Shown here: piece by piece, positions 55,267 through 64,000 of the stretch | Layout: each line of letters begins with the position of its first letter | How positions within the stretch are numbered: the first letter of the stretch is position 1 | DNA from: Rhizobium sp. CIAT894 | GTDB lineage: Bacteria > Pseudomonadota > Alphaproteobacteria > Rhizobiales > Rhizobiaceae | DNA: 64,000 nt | Reading direction: 5' to 3' | Assembly: GCF_000172795.2 (NCBI RefSeq) | Contig: NZ_CP020947.1 | Coordinates: 3,041,001 to 3,105,000, forward strand | The notes under the pieces: generated by a model | The model's input: the letters and a program-made list of their open reading frames with translations, nothing else | Databases searched by the model: none | Told to the model about the DNA's origin: nothing | Made by a program: the position numbers and the translations under genes

Positions 55267-56262
55267 CTAGCTGTTGCTGAAATAGGCGCGCATCCGGGCA
55301 AGCCGCATCAGCCCGCCGATCTGCTTTCCCACATGCGAGAAGAAGCCCGCCACTCGGTCCATCATCGACGGCTGCCGGCAGAAAGACGCCCAGGGCGTGT
55401 TGCGAAGATCTTCGGCATAACGATCGGCCATCCGCCGGTGCACCCAGGGAACGTTCGCCTGCCACGGCTTCTTGCGGCCGGTAAAATGAAAGATGGCAGG
55501 CCGGTCGACGAAAGGCAGCAAGCCCGTCTGCGTATTCCAGCGCGGATCGAGCACCAGCCAGTCGCTATCGAAAGTGACGTTCAGCGCATCCTGGTCGTTG
55601 TTCTCGAACAGGTGCGACCGCTCCTCGAAGATTTCCCGGGTCCTGGCGAAAAGCCCCCTCGCCCGGCAGACCGACCAATCGAACAGCAGTACGCCGGCAT
55701 TGAAGTAGCGGCCGCGCTCGCCCATGCCGATCTTGCGCTGGCGCGCGCCGGCCTTTTCGGGAAAGGCCATGACATAGTCGTCGACGGCAGCAAGCGCCCT
55801 GCCTTGAAAATCGAGGGCGAAGAGTTCATCGACGGATGCCACCGCGAGCACATCGGCATCGAGGTAAAGCAGACGCTCGATATGGTCGGGTATATCCCGA
55901 TCCATATAGAGCCGCGCCAGCGTGGCGGCGGACCAGCGGCCCCGCGCCTGGAGACCGGTATCGGGCGTCTTATATGGCAGCACCTTGATCGCCATACCGT
56001 GAAGCCGCCCAAAATTGTCGATCTCGGCGACCTCGTTCGGCTTTAGGTCGATGCCGAGAAGCAGGAACTCGACACCTGCATTCGCCAGATTGCGCTTGAC
56101 GGAAAGCAGAGTACAGCAGGCGGCCGGCAGCATGTTGACATCCGAACAGACGATGACGGCACTCTGCTGCAAAATCCGGCCCCCCGAAGCGGTAAATTGA
56201 ACTTGATGCCGGATATCTAGTTGGTTTGGCGTCCGCCCGCAACCGCAGAACACCCGCCCCAC
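55267..56262 (-). CDS. Glycosyltransferase family 8 protein
   Basis: This 331-residue protein has the GT8 GT-A core: AVIVCSDVNMLPAACCTLLSVKRN, the DxD motif in LLYLDADVLAVASVDELFAL (about residues 132-152), FNAGVLLFDW and the C-terminal FHFTGRKKPW motif (His and the Lys that bind the nucleotide). Galactose or glucose transfer from a UDP-sugar is likely. A GTG at 56262 is chosen as start because AGGAG lies five bases upstream; a GTG two codons earlier is too close. It is the first gene of the three-gene cluster. Confidence 0.87.
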   Translation of the reverse strand: MGRVFCGCGRTPNQLDIRHQVQFTASGGRILQQSAVIVCSDVNMLPAACCTLLSVKRNLANAGVEFLLLGIDLKPNEVAEIDNFGRLHGMAIKVLPYKTPDTGLQARGRWSAATLARLYMDRDIPDHIERLLYLDADVLAVASVDELFALDFQGRALAAVDDYVMAFPEKAGARQRKIGMGERGRYFNAGVLLFDWSVCRARGLFARTREIFEERSHLFENNDQDALNVTFDSDWLVLDPRWNTQTGLLPFVDRPAIFHFTGRKKPWQANVPWVHRRMADRYAEDLRNTPWASFCRQPSMMDRVAGFFSHVGKQIGGLMRLARMRAYFSNS

Positions 56263-56352
56263 CGGCACTCCTCGTCACGTTTTGAATCGGAATTCAACGA
56301 CTTGCGAGGCGAAGCGGATTCAATGCGGCAACGTGTTGAATCGGGATGTGAG

Positions 56353-56739
56353 TTATAGTCGCACTGCCAGAGGATGACCGACGAGCAACCGGTCGACGGT
56401 GGCGAGTTGCAAGCCTTCGACCTTGCACTGCGCCAGCAACAGCCGATCAAAGGGATCACGCGTCTCCGGCTCGGGGTCGGCGGTGGTGATGACGTGTGGG
56501 ATATCGACAGGCAGGATCGTCAATCCGGCTTCCCGGAGATAGACGGGAATGGTCTCAAGCGGCAATCCCGGCTGCAATTTGCCAAGTCTTGTCTTGATGG
56601 CAATTTCCCAGAGGCTGGCGACACTGACGAAACCGCTGGCGGCCCCGTCTGAAAGCAACTGCTCGACACGCGGAAAGCGGTCGGTCAGCTTCTTCTGCGC
56701 GATAGCAATCACCATATGAGTATCAAGCAGCACACGCAT
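56353..56739 (-). CDS. PIN-domain toxin (VapC-like) of a type II toxin-antitoxin pair
   Basis: This 128-residue putative ribonuclease has the PIN acidic residues: Asp6 (LLDTHMVIAIAQ), Glu45 (ASLWEIAIKTRLGK), Asp95 or Asp98 (TRDPFDRLLLAQ) and Asp116 (TVDRLL). All are intact, so the toxin should be active. It starts two bases after the antitoxin stop codon (TGA-CC-ATG). The usual target is tRNA or rRNA, which cannot be told from sequence. Confidence 0.92.
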   Translation of the reverse strand: MRVLLDTHMVIAIAQKKLTDRFPRVEQLLSDGAASGFVSVASLWEIAIKTRLGKLQPGLPLETIPVYLREAGLTILPVDIPHVITTADPEPETRDPFDRLLLAQCKVEGLQLATVDRLLVGHPLAVRL

Positions 56740-56741
56740 GG

Positions 56742-57002
56742 TCACGGCAGCGGCTTCAGAAGGAAATCTTCCGGCAAAGGATCGTCGAAATCGTCGGCAA
56801 TATACATCTCGGTCCTCGTGATACCCTTGGAACGGAGATAGGCCTCGCCGGCCTCCAGATTCAAACCGCCGCGTTTCTGATGCGGCACCAGATCGAATAC
56901 CGGCCGGCCGTTCCGCGTCACGACAATGGTCTCGCCTTCCTCGACCTCGCGAGCAAGCTCGGTCAAGCGGTTCTTCGCATCGCGGATGGAAACAGTCTTC
57001 AT
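56742..57002 (-). CDS. Phd/YefM-family antitoxin
   Basis: This 86-residue protein begins with the Phd/YefM DNA-binding domain (MKTVSIRDAKNRLTELAREV, then VVTRNGRPVFDLVPH). The C-terminus is acidic and probably wraps around the toxin (EMYIADDFDDPLPEDF). The ATG at 57002 is used because the upstream 12 codons lack family sequence. Such antitoxins neutralise the toxin and repress the operon. Confidence 0.92.
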   Translation of the reverse strand: MKTVSIRDAKNRLTELAREVEEGETIVVTRNGRPVFDLVPHQKRGGLNLEAGEAYLRSKGITRTEMYIADDFDDPLPEDFLLKPLP

Positions 57003-57103
57003 GACACCAAATGTAGCCACATGCAGCCACATCGTCAACGGCGGATAAATAAAAGGCCCACCGTCACCGGCAGGCCTTGGATCGAAATTATCGCAGTTCG
57101 TTT

Positions 57104-58745
<1,642 letters not shown>

Positions 58746-59153
58746 ATGTTTCTGGACGATGAGTTTGCAATCCGGCTCATGCGCATGCGCCGGATTTCCG
58801 TTTTATTTCTTGTCGCCGTCACCGCCTTTATTGCCTGCATCGCGGCGATACCAGGGCTTGCCTCCGCCGCCCGCGCCGCCGAGACGCAGCAGGTCTCCAC
58901 CGAGTTCGCAGCCCTTGTCCGGCCAAATGGCGTCGCCATCGATGTCTCCGGTCCGATCGCTGACGCCGCCACCATGATCGCGCAGAAGTCCTCGACCGTG
59001 AACCGGCCGAAGACGGCAACGCGCGCTGACGAACAGATCGCCCGCGGCCTCACCCTGCTGCTCCTGGCGCTGATGGCGGCGAGCGGGCTGGCAGTCTGGC
59101 GTCGTCGCCTCAAGGGCATTGTCATGATCGGAGCCAAGCGCGATGGTCGCTAG
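58746..59153 (+). CDS. Hypothetical membrane protein
   Basis: This 135-residue protein starts MFLDDEFAIRLMRMRR, has a hydrophobic segment at about residues 16-40 (signal anchor, ending in SAARAAE), a soluble stretch, and a second hydrophobic segment at about 103-120 followed by Arg/Lys-rich sequence. GAGGG lies seven bases before the ATG at 58746. I do not recognise the family. It overlaps the next gene by 11 bases, so the two form a unit. Confidence 0.65.
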   Translation: MFLDDEFAIRLMRMRRISVLFLVAVTAFIACIAAIPGLASAARAAETQQVSTEFAALVRPNGVAIDVSGPIADAATMIAQKSSTVNRPKTATRADEQIARGLTLLLLALMAASGLAVWRRRLKGIVMIGAKRDGR

Positions 59154-59457
59154 ATCAGTTGCAAATGAGAGTGAGGGAGCCGCCGAATTCGAGCCGCTTC
59201 CGACTTATCTTGAACTCGCCCTGGCCGCCGCCACGGCCCACGACGCGCCGAAGAGGCGGCGAAGGAAAGGTTTTTTCCTCTGGCGCCTTTCCTCGACCGA
59301 AAGAGCGATCGCCTTTGCCATTGCCGGTCTTGCCCTTTACGGCCTGGCGCTGATTGGTGATGGTTTCCTGCTGAAGGCGAAGGCCGAACTGATCGACATC
59401 AAGACGACAGGTTCCGTTCAACCGGCAAACACAAAGCCGTTATTGCAGTCCGAATGA
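59143..59457 (+). CDS. Hypothetical single-pass membrane protein
   Basis: This 104-residue protein has a soluble N-terminus, a strongly basic patch (PKRRRRKGFF, about residues 36-45), one hydrophobic segment (about 55-75) and a short tail. The ATG lies inside the end of the preceding gene in another frame, suggesting coupled translation. I do not recognise the family. A PQQ-type dehydrogenase gene follows 58 bases later on the same strand. Confidence 0.65.
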   Translation: MVARSVANESEGAAEFEPLPTYLELALAAATAHDAPKRRRRKGFFLWRLSSTERAIAFAIAGLALYGLALIGDGFLLKAKAELIDIKTTGSVQPANTKPLLQSE

Positions 59458-59515
59458 GGGTTGAAGCCACCCTCTCCCCACTCCACGTTCATCGTGAGAG
59501 ACGACGGGGAAGCCA

Positions 59516-60658
59516 ATGAAGAGAATGTCCGCCTTCCATTTCGCCGCAGCACTGGTCCTGTTCGGCGCCGTATCGGCGGGTGCGGCCGATACCGTCAACA
59601 CACAAGGGCCTGCCGTCCGTGTCGACAAACTGGCCGATGGCCTCGAGCATCCCTGGGCGGTCGAAGTCTTGCCCGATGGCGCCTATCTCGTCACCGAGCG
59701 GCCGGGCCGCATGCGGATCGTCCGCGACGGCAAGCTCTACGACCCGATCGGCGGCGTGCCCAAAGTCAGCGCCCGTGGCCAGGGCGGTTTGATGGACGTG
59801 GCGCTTGCTCCGGACTTTGCCAAGAGCCGCAAGCTCTATTTCACCGCCGCCATCGCCCATGGGCAGGGTTCCGGCACCGAAGCCTTCAGCGCGACACTTT
59901 CCGCGGACGAGACGACGCTCGAGGCGGTGACGCCTGTCTTCACCATGCGGCGCTTCACGTCAGGCAACATCCAATATGGCTCGCGCATCGCAATCGCCCC
60001 CGACGGCACGCTCTTCATCAGCGTCGGCGATCGCGGCGACCGCGACCGCTCGCAAGACTGGCAGGACGATGCCGGCTCGATTATCCACATCAACACCGAT
60101 GGCAGCATCCCGGCGGACAATCCGTTCAGGGACGGCGGCAAGGCGCTGCCGGAAATCTGGTCGAAAGGCCACCGCAACCCGCAGGGCATCACCTTCGACG
60201 CCAAGGACGGCAAGCTCTACACCGTCGAACACGGCGCGCGTGGCGGCGACGAGATCAATCAACCCGAGGCGGGCAAAAATTACGGCTGGCCGATCATCAC
60301 CTACGGCCGCGACTATTCGGGCGCCGAGATCGGCGAAGGCACAGCCAAGGAAGGGCTGGAACAGCCGCTGCATTACTGGGATCCGTCGATCGCGCCGGGT
60401 GCGCTCGCCGTTTATCGCGGCGCGATGTTCCCGGAATGGGACGGCAATTTCCTCGTCGCAGCGCTGAAGTTCCAGCTGCTCTCACGCATGCAGCGTGACG
60501 AGAGCGGCGCCTTCATTGCCGAAGAGCGCCTGTTCGAGGGCGAATACGGCCGCATCCGCGATGTCATCGTCGCGCCCGATGGCGCACTGCTGATGGTGAC
60601 GGACGAGGACAACGGATCGCTGCTCAGGGTTTCGCGTACTGAGGCCAATAACGGCTGA
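59516..60658 (+). CDS. PQQ-dependent soluble aldose sugar dehydrogenase (YliI/Asd-like)
   Basis: This 380-residue periplasmic enzyme starts with a signal peptide (about residues 1-23, ending AVSAGA). The mature part is a six-bladed propeller of the GSDH/sorbosone dehydrogenase family. Recognisable parts are LADGLEHPWAVEVLPDGAYLVTERPGRM, the catalytic and PQQ-binding region (GQGGLMDVALAPDF; KGHRNPQGITFDA; VEHGARGGDEIN) and YGWPIITYGRDYSG. It oxidises aldoses in the periplasm, if PQQ is made or taken up. GGGGAAG precedes the ATG. Confidence 0.92.
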   Translation: MKRMSAFHFAAALVLFGAVSAGAADTVNTQGPAVRVDKLADGLEHPWAVEVLPDGAYLVTERPGRMRIVRDGKLYDPIGGVPKVSARGQGGLMDVALAPDFAKSRKLYFTAAIAHGQGSGTEAFSATLSADETTLEAVTPVFTMRRFTSGNIQYGSRIAIAPDGTLFISVGDRGDRDRSQDWQDDAGSIIHINTDGSIPADNPFRDGGKALPEIWSKGHRNPQGITFDAKDGKLYTVEHGARGGDEINQPEAGKNYGWPIITYGRDYSGAEIGEGTAKEGLEQPLHYWDPSIAPGALAVYRGAMFPEWDGNFLVAALKFQLLSRMQRDESGAFIAEERLFEGEYGRIRDVIVAPDGALLMVTDEDNGSLLRVSRTEANNG

Positions 60659-60662
60659 AAGA

Positions 60663-61136
60663 TTACAACGCGCCGCGCAATTCCCTGCGGATGACGAATT
60701 TCAGCCCCGACCAGATTTCGTCGACGGCGCAGACTTTGACGTCGACAAGGCCTGTGGGAAGAAGGATCTCTCGCAACACGTCCTCGGTGACATCGGTCGG
60801 CACCCGCGAACTCTTCTTCGGCCAGGAGATCCAGAGCATGCCGTCCGGTTTGAGAGCACGCAAGAGCATTGGCGCGATAGCCTCCAACGCCTCTCGTTCA
60901 GTCACAAACAGATGCATATAATCGAACGCGCGCCGAGGCGTTTCGGGAAGCGCAAGGGCGACCGAGGCAAAACCATCGAAACCATGGATGTTGTCAATCG
61001 TTTCGGGAACGCCGAGAAGGGCAGCCGTCTGCCCGCGCACAAGGCCGAGCTTCCTGGCGAGCGGCGTGCCCGAATAGCCTGCCATCCCGGGCGTCGTCGC
61101 CATATCGTCGGCCAGCCGGCCCTTTTCGCCTTGCAT
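60663..61136 (-). CDS. DUF3052 family protein
   Basis: This 157-residue cytoplasmic protein contains GYSGTPLARKLGLVRGQTAALLGVPE near its start and LKPDGMLWISWPKKSSRVPTDVTEDVLRE towards the end, both diagnostic for DUF3052. The start ATG at 61136 has GAGATGAGGG upstream; an ATG 11 codons later is conserved but lacks a ribosome binding site, and the frame is open further upstream. The function is unknown. It is convergent with the sugar dehydrogenase gene, four bases apart. Confidence 0.87.
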   Translation of the reverse strand: MQGEKGRLADDMATTPGMAGYSGTPLARKLGLVRGQTAALLGVPETIDNIHGFDGFASVALALPETPRRAFDYMHLFVTEREALEAIAPMLLRALKPDGMLWISWPKKSSRVPTDVTEDVLREILLPTGLVDVKVCAVDEIWSGLKFVIRRELRGAL

Positions 61137-61233
61137 GCCCTCATCTCCATCGCCAAGTGTGAAGTCTTCACCCTTGCCTCTAGGAAATGCAACTGCTAAC
61201 CGCTTGGGCATATCCCTTCCCCTTGAGGACGAC

Positions 61234-62124
61234 ATGACGCGCGCTCAGGCGAACCTCCTCCTATTGCTTGCGGCCGCCATTTGGGGCGGCGGCTTCGTCG
61301 CGCAATCGACGGCGATGAAGGCGATCGGCCCCTTCTGGTTCATCGCCCTGCGTTTTGCCGTCGCCACATTGGCCGTGCTGCCCTTCGTCGCCTTTGAAGC
61401 GCGCAAAGCCAAGGTAAAGACAAGCCGACGCCATGCGAAACTCTATGTCCTCACAGGCCTTGCCCTTTTCAGCGGCGCCGCCACGCAGCAGGTCGGGCTG
61501 CAGACGACGACGGTGACGAATTCCAGCTTCATCACCGGTCTCTATGTCGTCTTCGTGCCGCTGATCGCCGTGTTCTTCCTGCGCCGTGCCCCGCATTGGG
61601 TCATCTGGCCGGGCGCGCTGATGGCGCTCGCCGGCATCTATCTTCTGTCCGGCAGTCATCTCTCGGGGCTTACATCAGGTGATCTCCTGACCGTCGTCTG
61701 CGCCGTATTCTGGGCAATACAGATCACCCTTGCCGGCACGACCGTTTCTGCGACCGGCAGGCCGCTCGCGCTCTCGGCCACGCAATTCGCCGTCACCGCG
61801 GTCTGCGCATTTGCCGTTGCCGCAGCCGTCGAACCGATCACCCTGTCGGCGATTTGGGCCGCAGGACCGCAGATCCTCTATGTCGGCATCTTCTCCTCCG
61901 GCCTCGCCTTCGTGCTGCAGGTGATCGCCCAGCGCTATACCACGCCCTCGCAGGCCGCGATCTTCCTCTCTTCCGAGGCATTGTTCGGCTCATCGCTCGC
62001 GGCTCTCCTGCTCGGCGAGACGATGTCGGCGACGGGATATACAGGTTGTGCGCTCATGTTTATCGCTATGCTTGTAGTCGAGCTCGTACCCGGATTGGCT
62101 CGCCGCCGCCTGCCGGCCACCTGA
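61234..62124 (+). CDS. EamA/DMT-family transporter
   Basis: This 296-residue inner-membrane protein has ten predicted helices in two EamA repeats (LLLLLAAAIWGGGFVAQSTAMKAIGPFWFIALRF; then VCAVFWAIQITLAGTTVS). The C-terminal SEALFGSSLAALLLGETMSATGYTGCALM motif is typical of the drug/metabolite exporter family. The ATG at 61234 has TTGAGGA upstream. It is divergent from DUF3052. The substrate is unknown. Confidence 0.92.
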   Translation: MTRAQANLLLLLAAAIWGGGFVAQSTAMKAIGPFWFIALRFAVATLAVLPFVAFEARKAKVKTSRRHAKLYVLTGLALFSGAATQQVGLQTTTVTNSSFITGLYVVFVPLIAVFFLRRAPHWVIWPGALMALAGIYLLSGSHLSGLTSGDLLTVVCAVFWAIQITLAGTTVSATGRPLALSATQFAVTAVCAFAVAAAVEPITLSAIWAAGPQILYVGIFSSGLAFVLQVIAQRYTTPSQAAIFLSSEALFGSSLAALLLGETMSATGYTGCALMFIAMLVVELVPGLARRRLPAT

Positions 62125-62560
62125 ACACGCGTCCAAATATGGGTGGATGTCGGATTCCAAAAAAATTTTAGGAAACCCGGAAAGCCCGTTTACGTTGCAT
62201 TTTTGGGAAAATCTGCTCGGAACTTATATTGCAGACGATATAAAACGTTAATCATTCCCTATCTTCGAAGAAAATTTTGCGTTTTTGCGCAAATCGGATA
62301 TCCGCAGGGGTCTGCCCCACACGACAGGCTGAAAACTTTTGCTTGCCAAAATCCTTTAAACGCAGCACTCTCAGCGCGTTCGGGCATTTTGCGAGCATGG
62401 GAAGTCCTTAAGTATTTGCGCGCCGGGAACGCTAATATCCCGGTCAGCCGGTTCCGAAAATGGCGGGCGAAAGTCCTGCCTGGAGCAGGCCGAGGTAGAG
62501 GGGACCTTTTTCTCACATTTCAAGAATTGCCTGCCAACGCCCCCGCAAGGAGGCAATGCT
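62125..62560 (+). other. Long leader region upstream of the cold-shock gene
   Basis: These 436 bases hold no clear gene. The first 200 are A/T-rich for this genome. Several short inverted repeats lie in the second half (CGGGA/TCCCG near 62430, GCCTG/CAGGC near 62480), consistent with a structured 5' untranslated region as in other csp genes. A strong AAGGAGG at 62547-62553 belongs to a leader ORF listed separately. I could not fix the promoter. Confidence 0.5.
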
Positions 62561-62605
62561 ATGATGCTGCCCGTGTGGATGGCGGGCAGAGAGAAAAGGA
62601 CCTGA
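62561..62605 (+). CDS. Leader peptide ORF before the cold-shock gene
   Basis: Fourteen codons encode MMLPVWMAGREKRT. A near-perfect AAGGAGG lies seven bases before the ATG, a better site than that of the cold-shock gene itself. The stop codon TGA ends three bases before the cspA ATG, so ribosomes finishing it could restart there. A 7-bp hairpin (CTGCCCG/CGGGCAG) lies inside it. Expression is inferred only. Confidence 0.45.
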   Translation: MMLPVWMAGREKRT

Positions 62606-62608
62606 GGC

Positions 62609-62824
62609 ATGGCAGAGACTGGCACTGTAAAATTCTTCAATACCGACAAAGGTTTCGGCTTCATCAAGCCGGACCGGGGCGGCGCCGATATCTTCGTTCA
62701 CATTTCTGCCGTTCAAGCCTCCGGGCTGGCCGGCCTGACGGAAAACCAGAAGGTAAGCTTCGACACGGAGCCGGATCGCCGTGGCAAAGGCCCGAAGGCC
62801 GTCAATCTGCAGATTGCGGGCTGA
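62609..62824 (+). CDS. Cold-shock protein, CspA family
   Basis: This 71-residue single-domain RNA chaperone has the OB-fold motifs RNP1 (KGFGFIKP, about residues 14-21) and RNP2 (IFVHIS, about 29-34). It starts MAETGTVKFFNTD, a common rhizobial form. It binds single-stranded RNA and DNA and melts RNA structure. The ribosome binding site (AAAAGGA) overlaps a short leader ORF. A terminator follows 31 bases after the stop. Several paralogues usually exist per genome, so cold induction is not certain. Confidence 0.95.
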   Translation: MAETGTVKFFNTDKGFGFIKPDRGGADIFVHISAVQASGLAGLTENQKVSFDTEPDRRGKGPKAVNLQIAG

Positions 62825-62855
62825 ACCCTTAACAAGGCTGTCGAATTCGAGTTGA

Positions 62856-62880
62856 AGCCCGGCAGCAATGCCGGGTTTTG
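62856..62880 (+). terminator. Terminator of the cold-shock gene
   Basis: CCCGGCA and TGCCGGG pair around GCAA, followed by TTTTG. Confidence 0.85.
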
Positions 62881-62965
62881 TCGTTCAGCCTTCGTTCAGC
62901 TATAACTCTTTAGGACTATGACCATCGAGAAGGAGCCGGCGTTCGGTTTCCGGGATTAGGACTTG

Positions 62966-63427
62966 ATGGTTATGAACAGGCTTGCCAAAACTCTTCTGCT
63001 GACGGCAACGGCTGCCGCGCTCACTCTCTCCGTCATCGGCGAAGCTTCGGCCGGTGATCGCCACTGGCGCCATCATAACAACAACGACGCCCTCGTCGGC
63101 GGCGCCGTCGGCCTCGCCACCGGCCTGATCGTCGGCTCGGCGATTGCCAATAGCGGCCCGGTGTACGACGAACCTCGCTACATCGATCCGCCCTACGAGC
63201 CGGGATATTACGAGCCCGCTCCGGTCTACCGCGCACCGCGCCGCGTCTATGTCGAGCAGCCGCAATATGTCGAACAGCCGAGATATTATGCGCCTGTTCG
63301 CGCCTCGGTGGAGCCCTGGTCGCCACAATGGGAGCGTTATTGCTCGTACCGTTACCGCTCCTTCGATCCGCGCAGCGGCACCTATATCGGCAGCGACGGC
63401 CGCAGCCACTTCTGCACCGCCGGCTGA
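62966..63427 (+). CDS. BA14K family protein
   Basis: This 153-residue protein has a signal peptide (about residues 1-28, ending GEASA), then a His/Asn-rich patch, a glycine-rich hydrophobic segment (about 40-62) and a Pro/Tyr-rich middle with YVEQPQYVEQPRYY repeats. The C-terminal 35 residues (WSPQWERYCSYRYRSFDPRSGTY...) are the BA14K domain, first known from a Brucella immunoreactive lectin-like protein. It is probably in the periplasm or outer membrane. ATG at 62966 with AGGA upstream is chosen; ATG at 62972 is nearly as likely. Confidence 0.88.
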   Translation: MVMNRLAKTLLLTATAAALTLSVIGEASAGDRHWRHHNNNDALVGGAVGLATGLIVGSAIANSGPVYDEPRYIDPPYEPGYYEPAPVYRAPRRVYVEQPQYVEQPRYYAPVRASVEPWSPQWERYCSYRYRSFDPRSGTYIGSDGRSHFCTAG

Positions 63428-63449
63428 TTGCTCAATCACTCCTGATCCG

Positions 63450-63482
63450 AAGCGCCGCTTTTCAGCGGCGCTTTTGTTTTTC
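63450..63482. terminator. Bidirectional terminator between BA14K gene and sensor kinase gene
   Basis: AAGCGCCGCT and AGCGGCGCTT pair over 10 bp around TTTC, followed by TTGTTTTT on the plus strand. It lies between the two convergent stops. Confidence 0.88.
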
Positions 63483-63484
63483 GT

Positions 63485-64000
63485 TTAGGCCGGAATGCGG
63501 ATCGTTGCTCTCAAGCCCCCGAGCGGGCTGTCGCCGAGGGTGACGTTGCCGCCGTGGCTGCGGGCAATGTCGCGGGCGATCGCAAGGCCGAGGCCGGTGC
63601 CCGAAGCATCGAGGTTGCGCGCCGTGTCCAGCCGGAAGAACGGCTTGAACACGTCCTCGCGGTTCTTTTCCGGAATGCCCGGCCCGTCATCGTCGAAAAC
63701 CACCGTCAGCCATTTGGCGTTGTGCTTGGCCTCGATGTCGAGCCTGCCCGCATAACGACGCGCATTCGAGGCCAGGTTGGTGACAAGACGCATGAAGGCG
63801 TTCGGCCTGACCGATATGTCGTCGTCGCCTTCGATGGAATAGTTGAATGTCTTGCCGTGCAGGGCGAAATCGGATTCCAGCTTGGCGAAGATCTCGCTGA
63901 GCTTCAGCTCGCCGACATCCTCTTCGACCTCGCCGCGTGCGAAGGCCATATAGGCCTCCAGCATCGTCTGCATATCGTTGACGTCGTCGTTCAGCCCATG
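63485..64000 (-). CDS. Sensor histidine kinase, C-terminal part (cut by window edge)
   Basis: The frame runs from the window edge to a stop at 63485 (171 codons). It starts in the second dimerisation helix (GLNDDVNDMQTMLEAYMAFARGEVEED) and contains the whole HATPase_c domain: the N box (RLVTNLASNARRY), the G1 box DDDGPGIP, the F box FKPFFRLD and the G2 box GTGLGLAIARDIARSHGG. It resembles EnvZ-like kinases of rhizobia. The phosphoacceptor His and the sensor lie outside the window. Confidence 0.9.
   Translation of the reverse strand, partial: HGLNDDVNDMQTMLEAYMAFARGEVEEDVGELKLSEIFAKLESDFALHGKTFNYSIEGDDDISVRPNAFMRLVTNLASNARRYAGRLDIEAKHNAKWLTVVFDDDGPGIPEKNREDVFKPFFRLDTARNLDASGTGLGLAIARDIARSHGGNVTLGDSPLGGLRATIRIPA

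Overview
The window is chromosomal DNA of an alphaproteobacterium of the Rhizobium leguminosarum / R. etli group. Evidence seen directly: high GC; a large RpoD of the rhizobial type; dctA divergent from dctBD with a sigma-54 promoter and two DctD-type palindromes; the LsrB-type regulator beside trxB, followed by two tandem AbcR-type small RNAs and an arsR gene (the arrangement known from Sinorhizobium); RIME-like repeats; and an LpcC-like lipopolysaccharide core mannosyltransferase after greA. No tRNA, rRNA or CRISPR array was seen. The window starts inside a DUF930 gene and ends inside a sensor kinase gene.

Layout. 0-11 kb, mostly minus strand: a DUF930 gene, a GYD protein, rpoD, a GFA-family protein, tdh and kbl (threonine to glycine via 2-amino-3-ketobutyrate), recQ and dnaG (stop and start share one base). 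11-24 kb: a rhizobial hypothetical, yqeY divergent from carA, an ABM monooxygenase behind a SoxR-type promoter, a MATE and a Tet-like MFS exporter, an aldo/keto reductase, a YpfJ-like zinc peptidase and carB. 23-26 kb: a two-gene DNA-repair operon (radical SAM protein plus DUF4130-UdgX fusion) with an alphaproteobacterial LexA box at its start. 26-30 kb: greA with a terminator in its leader, lpcC, and an intact IS4-family insertion (1271 bp, 11-bp target duplication) inside a palindromic intergenic repeat.

29-40 kb: dctA, dctBD, an Lrp-family regulator, trxB, lsrB, the two AbcR RNAs, and an arsR-MFS-old yellow enzyme operon. 40-50 kb: an APH(6)-like kinase, then a LacI regulator divergent from a carbohydrate ABC operon (binding protein, two permeases, a 62-residue membrane protein, two ATPases, fused dihydroxyacetone kinase) that ends in a fragment resembling the class II aldolase C-terminus. 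Three near-identical 16-bp palindromes, two before the operon and one beyond the 3' end of lacI, look like operators.

50-64 kb: a LysR/epimerase divergent pair, DUF2188, a Ca2+/H+ antiporter, three glycosyltransferase-like genes in one direction, a Phd/PIN toxin-antitoxin pair, aspartate aminotransferase, two small membrane proteins, a PQQ-type sugar dehydrogenase, DUF3052, an EamA transporter, a cold-shock gene with a coupled leader ORF, a BA14K protein and a sensor kinase.

No wholly new multi-gene system is evident. The best leads are regulatory: the LexA-boxed UdgX operon, the SoxR promoter, a T-N11-A palindrome between lsrB and the AbcR RNAs, the three-operator LacI locus, the greA attenuator, the cspA leader peptide and paired DnaA boxes before rpoD.
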